In this document: in pieces, positions 34,966-44,195 of the stretch | Numbering within the stretch: position 1 is the stretch's first letter | Layout of the letters: every line of letters starts with the position of its first letter | Assembly: GCA_038503035.1 (NCBI GenBank) | Contig: JAVSML010000971.1 | Span: forward strand, 233,367-297,366 | From: Crocodylus rhombifer | Taxonomy: Eukaryota > Chordata > Crocodylia > Crocodylidae | Length of the DNA: 64,000 bases | Direction: 5' to 3' | Made by a program: the position numbers and the translations under genes | The notes under the pieces: model-generated | What the model was told of the DNA's origin: nothing | The model's input: only the letters and a program-made list of their open reading frames with translations | Database searches by the model: none

Positions 34966-36125
34966 AACACAGTACAGCATAGAGGGGGAGGATCACCTCC
35001 TGGGACCTGCTTGAGATGCATCTGTGGATGCATGACAAGGTGCGGTTGGCCTTCTTGACTGCATCCCCACACTGCCGGCCCATGTTCATCTTGGTGTCAA
35101 TGATGACTCCAAGATCCTTTTCTGCCTCTGCACTGATGAGAAGGGAGTTCCCCAGCCTGTAGGTATGGTGCTGGTTCTTCCTCCCCAGGTGCAGCACTTT
35201 GCAATTGTCAAAAAATCCTCCCTGGAAGTAAATCCCATCCTCCTTCCTTTGTAGGCCTTTCTTTTTAGCCTCAGGAGGTCTGCTACGTCCCTGGAGAGCC
35301 AGGGGGGCTGCTGTGCCCTCTTGCTGCCTTTCCTCTGAGATAGAATAGACTTAGCTTGTGCATTGAGGATCACTCCCTTGAGGAACAACCACTCTTCTTG
35401 AACTCCCCTCTCCCTGGGGTCATGGTCCCTTAGGGCCTGACTGACAAGCCTCCTGAGCTTGTCAAAGTTGGCTTTTCTGAAGTCAAGGACTTCTGTGTTA
35501 CTGACTGACTTGCCAGCTTTGCAGTGGATGGTGAAGGTGATCAGCTCATGGTCGCTGTCACCCAGCTTCCCATCGATCACTAGGTTGCCAATTAGGTCAT
35601 CCCCAGTAGCCAGTACCAGGTCGAGCAGCACTTTGCCTCCTAGACTTCCTGAGTCAGGTAGAGTTCATCCGCACATGAGAGGAAGCTTTGCAACTGCTCG
35701 GATTTTGCTGAGTGATCCTCCCACGAGATGTCCAGGTAATTGAAGTCACCCATGACAACCATGGTCCTGGAGCATGCGGCCTCAGCCAGTTCCTGGGTGA
35801 ACTCCTGGTCAAGCTCAGGACTTTGGGTGGGAGGTCTCTAGTAGACTCCCACCGTTGTTGTGTCCCCTGTGCCATGTTCCCCACAGATTTTAACCCAGAA
35901 GGTCTCCAGTCGTCCAGCCTGGTCACCAATATCAGCTTGCAGGGACGCATAGCTTTTCTTAACATAGAGAGCTATAGCCCACCCCTTTTATCTACACAGT
36001 CCCTCCTGTACAGGGTATAGCCATGTACCTGTGGTCCAGTCATGGGTGGAGTCCCACCAGGTCTCCATTATCCCTATGACAACATAATTATTTGAACTGA
36101 GCAGCCTCTTCCCTAGCACTTGCAG
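34966..36125 (-). mobile_element. CR1 LINE, minus strand, endonuclease to reverse transcriptase with internal deletion
   Basis: Reading right to left: the endonuclease start IGIMETWWDSTHDW (about 36040-36085), then VGVYYRPP-type sequence, MVVMGDFNYLDISWEDHS (about 35705-35760), the DLVLATGDDLIGNLVIDGKL and SDHELITFTI block (35500-35631), and the RT-proximal PPWLSRDVADLLRLKRKAYK (about 35250-35310). At about 35215 the frame jumps to the late RT region (LHLGRKNQHHTYRLGNSLL, EKDLGVIIDTKM, CIHRCISSRSQEVILPLY). The catalytic RT core is therefore deleted. With 33644-34099 it makes one interrupted, inactive element. Confidence 0.92.
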
Positions 36126-36127
36126 GC

Positions 36128-37357
36128 ATGAGGCTTCTGGTGCTGGTGCCATCAAGGAGGTGGGACCAGTGCCTGCATCTGCACCCCCTCCAATATACAC
36201 CAGCCATAATAATAACCCCCCGCATCTCCAGCGTGACAAGCAGCACCAGCATGATGAAAGTCTCCTCCACCCCCATTTCAGTTCCCAGCCGAAGCCTTCC
36301 AGTGCCAGAAAAGGATCTGGATCTGGAAGCAGGGGACCTGAGTGCCCTATCAAGAATAATTCTGGGGACTGAGGAGGAATATGAGTTTGCGCTTCACTCC
36401 CTCCAAGATCCCCTAGAGTCGGTCTCCTTCCCCAGAAGGCACTTCAGAGGAGGTTGAGGTAGAGGTTGTGGAGGCAAGTGGCTCAGCTGAGTCCACTCCT
36501 CTTGTCATTGTGCCTCTGCCTGCTGAGGAGGGGGATCAGGCAGGATCCACACTTCAAAAGTGATGGGGTAGTGTGGTGTGGGATCATTTTGAGGTGGCAA
36601 ATGATCCCAGGTATGTTATCTGCCTGCACTTCAAATGTAAGACCAGCTGGGGTAAGGAGGAGAAACACTATAGTACCTCAGGGATGCTGATGCATCTCCA
36701 AAGGCACCACCCCCTTGCCCTTGCTCCTCCTCAGCCTGGCACCAGTGGGAGCATACCCAAAAAGAAGTCCCCTCTTGCTCCAAAGACCCCGTCCCCACAA
36801 AACAGAGGAAGGCCACCCTGGAACAGTGTGGGAAGAGCGGGCACACAGCGGGGTGCGTTGCAATAGCGAGTGAAATCACCAGGAGCATTGGGGAGATGCT
36901 TGTTCTGGATGGCCAGCCCTTCCCCCAAATGAGCAGCCAGGGTTCAGGCAGCTCATGGTGCTTGTGGCCCCATCCTACCAAGTGCCCGCATACACCACCT
37001 TCAGCAGGATGCTGGTGCTCTCCCTGTATGAGGCATACATGGAGTACTTGAGGGAGGAGCTACACAAGGCAGGTCCACAGGTGGCCTTGAACTTCACCTT
37101 GGACATCTGGAGCAGCCAGGGTGGAAATCATGCCTACCTCTCCCTCACAGAGCACCAGTGTCATCAGTCAGGCCGTCGACGGGTTCTCCTTCAGGCCAAG
37201 GTGACGGATGAGTCCCACACAACAATGGAGATCATGGGAGCAATGGGGTGGCTCATTGGGCAGGGTGAGCTCACCCGCTGGTTCATGGTCACCAACAATG
37301 GGGTCAACATGGTCAAGGTGGTCCGTGATTGGCATCTGCTATGTGGCAGATGTCAGG
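36128..37357 (+). mobile_element. hAT-superfamily transposase relic with BED zinc finger (ZBED-like)
   Basis: A BED finger is visible at 36573-36710: VVWDHFEVANDPRYVICLHF, then KTSWGKEEKHYSTSGMLMHL and QRHH, with a second zinc Cys apparently replaced by Phe (CLHF where families have CxxC). After a frameshift near 36900-36950, the start of the RNase H-like catalytic region follows at 36955-37340: MLVLSLYEAYMEYLREEL, FTLDIWSSQGGNHAYLSL (first catalytic Asp) and WFMVTNNGVNMVKVV (usually VTDN, so the second acidic position is Asn). The frame breaks off at a Penelope-like fragment near 37358, so the rest of the catalytic domain and the C-terminal dimerisation region are missing. Not functional; not a domesticated gene on this evidence. 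Confidence 0.85.
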
Positions 37358-37707
37358 CAGGTTTTAACTTGTCATAAATCCAATGTCTATATTGAGTCCA
37401 CGAGTTTCTGTATCCAGCAGATTGATGAAGTGAAGTTCATAGGCCCGTCTGTGAAAAGTGGTTTGTAAATTCACCTTGAGGATCAGGACTAAGATACTGG
37501 AGACAGAGTGGTTTTCTTGCGAGAAATGTGCCCCCACAGGTAGTTGGGTATTCTTGTCTTTGATTGATTCTGGTGTGCAGTTTGTGGAGATATGTAGGCA
37601 GGTTTTGCATTTCTTGTCATGGCATGGTCTGGATCCACTTGGTGTATTTTGGGCTGTAGGAAGTTGGCTTCTGGTGATGAGGTTAGTGAGGTTTGGTGCT
37701 TGTTTGA
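37358..37707 (-). mobile_element. Penelope-like element fragment, minus strand, end of the endonuclease region
   Basis: Minus-strand codons at 37370-37609 are open for 80 codons. They read CKTCLHISTN, then LPVGAHFSQENHSVSSILVL, RRAYELHFINLLDT and GLNIDIGFM. This order (Cys pair, P-V-x-x-HF, VL, R-x-YE-x-FI-x-x-x-DT, GLN-D-GFM) is what I know from the C-terminal part of Penelope-like ORFs just after the GIY-YIG domain. It abuts the hAT relic on the left and an opposite copy on the right. Confidence 0.65.
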
Positions 37708-38230
37708 ATTTACAAACTTCTTTTCACAGATGGGCCTAGTGAACTTCACTTCATCAACCTCCTAGGTACACAAACTCATGGACTCAATATAAACATTGGA
37801 TTTATGACACACTACAACCTGCCGGAGATGTGACACCCCAGGTACCTCTCCACTTTTACCTGCTACATCCCCCTTGCCCAACCTGTCTCTCACCCCCTGA
37901 CTCTTTCATTTCCATTTTCACTAACTGGCTTTCTTGTCTGCATTGCAAGCTAGTCTCTGGCTTCTTTACTATTCCTTCCATCTAGGAAGAGTGCACACAC
38001 ACCAACTGCAGGTGCTTCCTTAGCCTAATGAAGGGTTTTTAAACCTGAAAGCTTGCAAAAGCCATGGCAGGGGTCGGACTAGATGATCTGCTCAGGTCCC
38101 TTCCGACCCTAGAAACTATGAAACTATGAAAAAAGAATTACTCCAACTAGTCAGTTTGTCTAATAAATGATATCAGATTGACCCTAATAACCTTGTCTGG
38201 GCTATGTCCTGAAATCGACACAGCTACAAC
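37708..38230 (+). mobile_element. Penelope-like element 3' fragment, plus strand, inverted relative to its neighbour
   Basis: From GAATTTACAAACTTCTTTTC the sequence repeats, in the opposite orientation, about 110 bp of the 37358-37707 fragment. It includes ACTTCACTTCATCAA, ATGGACTCAATATAAACATT and GGATTTATGACA, but with a frameshift and stops. It continues into a 3' region with CTAATGAAGGGTTTTTAAAC and CTGAAAGCTTGC, then (after a nested CR1 tail) CAGTTTGTCTAATAAATGAT. Inverted, 5'-truncated partial copies at the boundary are a known habit of Penelope-like elements. Confidence 0.6.
38062..38129 (+). mobile_element. CR1 LINE tail (~68 bp) nested in the Penelope-like 3' region
   Basis: CATGGCAGGGGTCGGACTAG, then GATCTGCTCAGGTCCC and CTAGAAACTATGAAACTATGAAA, of which the last 20 are the CR1 terminal repeat. 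It lies exactly between GCTTGCAAAAG and AAGAATTACTCCAAC of the host repeat. Insertion of only the last ~70 bp marks extreme 5' truncation and dates this CR1 as younger than the Penelope-like copy. Confidence 0.88.
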
Positions 38231-38256
38231 CTACTCCCCTTAACACACACAAGTGT

Positions 38257-38545
38257 CATGAGTTTTGCTTTCAGCAGTTTGAGGTGCAGTTTCCCAGAAA
38301 CCCCTGCACCTATCTCCTTAAAACCTGACAGGCTTTATGGCCTCAGCAGGGTCTATCATCTCTGCAGTTTTCATTCCACTCTACCGTTACACCCACACGT
38401 CATGAGTTTTGCTTTGAAGAGTTTGAGGTGCAGTTTCCCAGAAACCCCTGTACCTATCTCCTTGAGGCTTAACAGGCTTCACGGCCTCAGAATGGGCTAG
38501 CATTCCTGCTAGTTTCATCAGAAATCAGGCAAGAAATGAAAACGT
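38257..38545. repeat. 144-bp tandem duplication (two units)
   Basis: CATGAGTTTTGCTTT starts at 38257 and again at 38401, a 144-bp period. Both units contain AGTTTGAGGTGCAGTTTCCC, AGAAACCCCTG and CACCTATCTCCTT or TACCTATCTCCTT. Translation of both units gives the same phrase (MSFA, SLRCSFPETPAPISL or the PVPISL variant), which is a by-product of the duplication rather than evidence of a gene. Confidence 0.9.
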
Positions 38546-38559
38546 TATAGACAGTTTTG

Positions 38560-38822
38560 TGATTCCCCATTTTTAGCCTATGGCCAAAACACCAAAACAC
38601 CGTTGAAATTCCAAAACAGCACTGAAACAATTTCAGCCTAAATGAAACAGGACAGTGATTCAAAACACCAAAATGAATCACTGTCCCTCCGAAGCACCAA
38701 ATCTGAAATGAAACGAAACAAAACACAGCTATTTCGGACAGCCCTACAAGACGCCAAAACAAAACGCTGTCTCTCCGAAATGCTGAATCTGAAATGAAAT
38801 GCAGGCATTTGCACAGCCCTAA
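38560..38822. repeat. Tandem fragments of a hAT-like element end
   Basis: On the minus strand TAGGGCTGTGCAAATGCCTG (end at 38822) and TAGGGCTGTCCGAAATAGCTG (about 38748, first 20 bases) are two staggered copies of a TAGGGCTGTG-type terminus. CTGTCCCTCCGAAG and CTGTCTCTCCGAAA repeat likewise about 87 bp apart on the plus strand. AAAACACCAAAA repeats fill the interior. The end type recalls reptile hAT non-autonomous elements; the family is unassigned. Confidence 0.55.
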
Positions 38823-39362
38823 ACTGGATGGACCCAAGGCTATACCCATAGAAGGACCTATCCACCCAAAGTAGGACTTAGGCAGAATTTAGGAATTTAA
38901 GTAAATTATTTTGATCCTCAAAACACAACCTAATCTTGCCAATGCTTAAAATCTGTAGACACCTAGCTTTTCACCTATAAAGCACCCCTTTTACGTTCTG
39001 TTTCTACCCATCCCTACAACGTCAACTTTGCCAGTTCTGAACATCACAGTGTCTACCTTGTCCCTAGATCCAATCAGGTTCCTCCAACTATATATTCCCC
39101 ACCTAACTCCGCCGAGGAGCTCAATACAGTAGGTACAATCAAAGCATATATGATTGATCTCTGAACAAACAAACAAACAAAAGCACCTTCTGCTGCTCCT
39201 GCTTTCAACCACATGGGAAAGGAGAAGTTATATTATCCAGATTTTACATAAGAGCCTACTGAACAGAACACTCACTTCAGATTTGGAAAAACGTGGTTTC
39301 CCTCTCCTGCCAGAGAGATTTCAAAGCACATCTCCCATTGCCTACAAAAATGCCCTAATTTA
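38823..39362. other. Intergenic DNA with an (AAAC)n tract
   Basis: A short AACAAACAAACAAACAAAAG microsatellite lies at about 39163-39182. Nothing else recognised. Confidence 0.55.
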
Positions 39363-39445
39363 GGATTGGGCAACCCATAACTCATGGGTTGGATCTGGCC
39401 TACAGAGCCTTTTTATCTGGCCCATGGAGTACAGGGACTTTTGAC
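39363..39445. mobile_element. Partial copy of the 26761-26947 hAT MITE family, opposite orientation
   Basis: GGATTGGGCAACCC, GGGTTGGATCTGGCC and TTTTATCTGGCCCATGGAG parallel the reverse complement of the 26.8 kb element (GGGGTGGGCAAAA, GGGTCAGATGCAGCC, TTCTATCTAGCCCATGGGA). The far end is not recognisable, so the copy is truncated or diverged. Confidence 0.7.
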
Positions 39446-40740
39446 AGCACTTCTGGTGGTGTTTAGACAGTAGGGAGCTTTTGGGATATTTCTGGGCTTA
39501 CGAGGAGGCCAGCAAAGAGGAGAAACGGCAGTAGTAACACTGTGAGTGGGAAGTAGTGACTGTAGCTCTGGCTTTGGCTGGGTTGGAAGTGGTCTTCACT
39601 CAGAACTAAGCTCCATTAAAGCAGCCCGCCACTGCAAAGATGTTGAAAACTCCTGCTGTACCAGAAGGCCATCAGATATTCTCTGGTAGCAGAAATTCTC
39701 TACCGTTCCTCTCAAAACTATGCCATGGCGCAGCAATGATGTCAAGATTTTTTTTGGTCTAGAAAGGGCAAGCAGAACAGGGTATATAATTCTAGTATAG
39801 TGTTTAAGCATTCATCAGAGACAAGGGACAGCTGGGTTGCAGTTGCTACTGCAAGGATGTTTATGTCTTTTATGTTAAGCAATACTTGGGTAAAAATACA
39901 AAAAGTGGATTGTAGAGCAAGACCCCTGTCAGGCGCAGATTAGGTACCCAGGGGATGTGAAGTTCAGCTCCATAGGCTACTTGCCTAAAAGTTAGTCACT
40001 GAATGTTGAGCCTTACAACCTAGCTTCCTTTGTAGCTCTAACCCAAAGTAACCCTAGGCATTTTGCTTTTTAACCTCCACATCATGCAACACTTACTAGA
40101 GGTTCTGAGTCAGAAGAATGCAGCATGTAACCAGGAACCCATTAACACCCTCTTCAGGACTCTTTGTTTCTTTTACCTGAATAGATATTCAAAAACATTA
40201 AGGTTTCTTTTGCCTATTTTTATAGTCCAATAAACTATGTTTAACACACTATTATACAATTTAAGATTATGTGCAATTACCTCCTTCTCTTGTAATTTTG
40301 TTCTTCAGAATTTCCACTCCCTTCTCATTTTTTCTCAAAAATATTTTACGCACCTTTATGAATTCATCCAACTATGCAGTAAATCAGAACACCCAATTCC
40401 ACCACACTTAAATGCTTTTGAAATGTAATTAGAAAATTGGTGCAAGTCAAACTGGTTGCAATTCAATTCTCTTCTTTCCATTGCAGTCTGTCTCTTTTTT
40501 TCTCTTCCTAACCAACTCACACCTTCTGATCTCCTCTAATGTCTTATTTCTTTTACTCAGGTGCTAACATCTCATTTTTCATGATCTTGGGTTTATCCTC
40601 CAAGGCAGTTTCACTTCAGTGGCTTCACCTGGTCTTCATGGGCCTTACACACATGTGGGGAACCTGCTCCTACTCATTGGCAATCCAGTGCGTCAGAGGA
40701 GACTCAATTATTCGAGTTTGCTGGAGCACATAAATTGACA
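39446..40740. other. Intergenic DNA, nothing recognised
   Basis: AT-rich sequence with short frames only. GAGTTTGCTGGAGCACATAAATTG near 40720 may belong to the fold-back element that follows; its first 20 bases are the part I can compare. Confidence 0.4.
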
Positions 40741-40760
40741 TGCTGTGGCAGCCTTGTATG

Positions 40761-40907
40761 CATATGTATCAGTGGCACAGCATGTCTCCATGCTGAGAAA
40801 ATGGTGGCAGTGTGCTTTGAAATAAAACACGTTCTATGTGCTTTAGTTCAAAGTGCCTCACTGCCATTTTCTCAGTGCAAGGATGTGCTGCACCGCTGAT
40901 ACACATG
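40761..40907. repeat. Inverted repeat (hairpin), arms about 70 bp, almost no loop
   Basis: CATATGTATCAGTGGCACAG (40761) pairs with CACCGCTGATACACATG (ending 40907). Inward, CTGAGAAAATGGTGGCAGTG pairs with CACTGCCATTTTCTCAG, and the centre CACGTTCTATGTG lies at about 40828-40840. Most positions pair, giving a fold-back of about 147 bp. It probably belongs to a MITE family with short loops. Confidence 0.85.
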
Positions 40908-41170
40908 ACATGGGGTGCTTCTAATTACTGTAGCTTGCTTATTAAAAGTGCCCAGTGCCACGCCAGCAGCACATGTAAAAATGCCCCATGTGATGAGATG
41001 ACAGAACAGGTGTTGAAGTGGAGATTTAATAAACAGAAAGCACAAGATGCTACAGCGCATATCTTCTGCAGTTCATCCACAGAAGGTGACTTATAACACA
41101 CATGCTGACAAGCGGTGTTACACATGTACTCCAGGTTCCAGCAGGGGTATAGACAACCTTTGAAACTTAC

Positions 41171-41626
41171 TGGGCACATCTACACATGCTATTAGCAAAG
41201 AGCAATAAACTCCTGGACATGCCATCTGCACATGTGCCTGGGACCACAGCACACAGAGCCAGGTCGGAGCAGCTCTGGCTAGCAGCAGGCCCAGAGGGTC
41301 AGCCTGCAAGCCTGGGGCTGCCTCTGACCTGGTTCAATGTGCTGCAGAATGGCTGGCTGGGGCATGAGGGTGCCACAGTGAGAGGCTAGCCAGCAGGCAG
41401 CCCCCACACTGAAGCACCCTCATGTCCCAGCCAGCCCTGTCACCATCTACATATGTGCTGCTGCACACTAAAGAACTCCACCATAGGACAGTACTTGTAT
41501 TTACAAGTACTAACCTACAGCAGAGTTAATTAGTTTCCTGTGACTTAATAGGGCACATGTGTAGACATTGAGACTTTGCTGCAGAGCTAATTAGGCTGCA
41601 TAAATGTCTCATGTAGACATGCCCAC
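41171..41626. mobile_element. MITE of the GGGCATCTACACATG family, about 456 bp, with inner hairpin
   Basis: The left end TGGGCACATCTACACATG and the complement of the right end (TGGGCATGTCTACATG) are terminal inverted repeats. In the middle GGCTGGCTGGGGCATGAGGG (41351-41380 arm) pairs with 41407-41436 (CACTGAAGCACCCTCATG and so on) over 30 bp with few mismatches and a 26-bp loop. TAATTAG words near the right end recall the copies at 5067 and 10588. No coding content. Confidence 0.8.
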
Positions 41627-41717
41627 TGTCACACAAAATCATCTACTACAGTTTGAGTCAGATAAAATGGCTTCAGTTTAAAAACATTTAAACACTTTTG
41701 ATGTCAATGTATGGAAT

Positions 41718-41727
41718 NNNNNNNNNN
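41718..41727. other. Assembly gap (10 Ns)
   Basis: Ten consecutive N bases. The gap size is probably nominal, so true distances across it are uncertain. Confidence 1.
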
Positions 41728-43529
41728 ATAAAACTGAAGGAATTGCATTGATTCTGATTTAGTTATTGCACCTCCCATTAGCATAATTCAGGGTAGATAA
41801 GAGGTGCACCAGCCTCAGGCTCTGACTTAGAGGGCACCAACATCATCCTTTATCCCCATGGAGTCTATGCCCTGGCAGCAAGAAAAGCCCTACAGCATTG
41901 CTATTGCAGCAGTAGCCAGTGCACAGACACTAATTTTCTGCTGCTTTAACAGCAAGAGCCAGGATGGGCACAGCACATTACAGCTGCAGCTGGGGATTGT
42001 TTGGGGTAAGACTCCTATATGCCCATCTCCCATTCTTGGAATCTATGTGCCCCTCTTCTCATGCCCACTCTCAAGACCATGCCCTTCACATTCAGAACCA
42101 TGGGCTCCCCCTACTCTCCCACAGAGTTAGCCCAGTCCACAAACCTGGCTCAGAAACATCCTCTGGAGGCAGGGTCTTAGACTTGTTCAATTAAATGATA
42201 CAAGAAGCAGGATCCTGAATTTGGTATTTATCCTCCCTTTCCTTTTTTATATCCTTGTGACAAGGGGTTTAGTAGAATTTGTGGATTCACTGAATCTGAC
42301 AGGCCCACCCCATAAGCAGTTCTGCTATGGCCTCCAACATGTAACCTCTAGTCAGTCAATCATGCACATTAGCACCTATACCATCCTAGCCCCTTTGGTG
42401 AATTGATGATCTGATATCAGATTTCTGTGTAGTTATTCCTAGTTTAACTACTCATTCCCCTGGCTCCCTCCTCTAATTCAAATGAGCAAGAATTTACAAT
42501 ATTGTGGATCGAGATGGCACATCTCTGTACTGTTTGTAGCTCTAGTGGAATCCTTCTTCTGGTGTTTAACATTCATGGGTACACTGAACAGATTCCAAAG
42601 TCAGACTCAGCAAAGTACTTCAGCGTAGGAATCCCTTCCCAATTTGGCAGAGCTGTCACATTCCTGGCAAAGACTTTCCTCCTAGACACTTACCAGCTGG
42701 TTGCATACAGATTCCACATGCTGAGCCCATGTGCTTTTAACTTCCTCAGGCCAAGAAGAATCTAGGTACTGCCTCTGGCTTCGGATTTCTACGCTACACT
42801 CCTGGAGTGTAGATGCTCCACCTAGCATTCCCTTCTTAGAGCCAAGACCCTCTACTTCAACTTTCTAGGCCATGTAACTTCCACTGGCACCCCAAGCCCC
42901 TTAACAGCTGAAGTGCAACATTTTCCACAGTCCCAACACTGGGGACACTGACCTACAGTTTACCCATCTGGAGACGTACAATAAAGCATTGATAGGCCAT
43001 ACTATACTTTACTTTTTTTTCTGTCTATACTATTCCCCAGGAATTAGAACTGAGTCTTTCAGGGTGTGAGAGGGGACCATCTTGAGGCTGGTCCAATCAT
43101 TGGCTCCCCCAACTATCTAGGGCAGTCCACCCAACTGACTCTCTTGCCTCGCCTTTGATGTAACTCAGAAGTAGTTGTTCTTAGGCAGGAAGCTGCCTAT
43201 TTAATGTCCTGATGCCAAGAGGACAATACACAGCTGAGTACCATCCCTACACTGTGTCCCATGCCTTGCAGATGGCATCATTATATGGCTCCAGCCCCAC
43301 GCTGGGCCTCACTATATTCCAGTCCGATATTTTGGACCCTGCCCTGGATCCCTCCTACTCAGGCAGCCTAAACTCCACCCTCATACTGGCCTGCAAACCC
43401 CTCTAGACCACTTTCTCACTCAGCAGGAGCCCCCCTCCAGGACCTCTGGCTTCACAGGCATAGACAGGGGGGAATGAGCATGTGCGTGCATGTCAGTGTG
43501 CACAGCCCCTCCCCCCACCCTACCCAGCA
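41728..43529. other. Intergenic DNA, nothing recognised
   Basis: Mixed sequence with frames of 60-90 codons lacking domains. Composition becomes GC-rich from about 43200 towards the palindrome. Confidence 0.45.
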
Positions 43530-44195
43530 GGTAAGTCTGTGGGGGAAGGGGCAAGGGGAGGGGAAAAGGTAGGCGGAGCAGATTGAGGCCCCTGTTTTGA
43601 GGGAAGGAGTGGAGCAGAGGCAGGGGCTGGGGTGAATGAGGCCCGGACCATGCCAGATGGTGGGACAGTCAAAGCCCAGGTGACTTGTGCAGGGGTGAAA
43701 GGGGCCTCCTGCAACTGTGAGCACCCTGGTGGAGGCCTGGGGGGGAACATGCCTCCCTGATCTATGTATATGGTGGAGGCAGCTGCTGCTGTGCACTGGG
43801 CTTTGTGCTCTGCTGCTTTGAGAGCCATACAATGCGATGAGCATCCTGCCATTGGGTGGATAGAGGGCACAGCGCAGACCTGCAGTGGCAGGCACATGGC
43901 ATCACACTGCTCCCAGGGCAGCTGCAGTGGTGCACAAAGCCAAGCACACAGCAGTAGCCACCTTCACCCCACATACAGATGGGGGAGGCACATGCCCCCT
44001 GGGTCTCTTCCAGGGGGCACACAGCGGTGGGAACCCCCCATGCCCCTGGAAGAGCCTCTCAGGCTCTGATTCTCTCACCACGCACCCTGGCAGGGGCCCA
44101 TTCACCCCAGTCCCCACCTCTGCTCCACTCCCTCCCTCACCACTGGGGGCCTCGGTCTGCTCCCCTAGCCCCTTCCCTTCACCTTCACAGATATG
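43530..44195. repeat. Long palindrome, arms about 270 bp, loop about 135 bp
   Basis: The left arm (about 43530-43802) pairs with the right arm (about 43938-44195). Examples are GGAGTGGAGCAGAGGCAGGG with CCCCACCTCTGCTCCACTCC, GGGGTGAATGAGGCCC with GGGGCCCATTCACCCC, and CACTGGGCTTTGTGC with GCACAAAGCCAAGCACAC. Consistently, translations of opposite strands resemble each other (HSSSHLHPTYRWGRHMPP against HSSSCLHHIHRSGRHVPP). It has low CpG and no recognisable protein. It is best read as a fold-back transposon or inverted duplication of a GC-rich repeat. Confidence 0.85.

Noticed and set aside
36573..37373. Domesticated ZBED host gene
   Set aside because: Frameshift between the BED finger and the catalytic region, altered key residues and truncation at a Penelope-like fragment favour a dead transposon.
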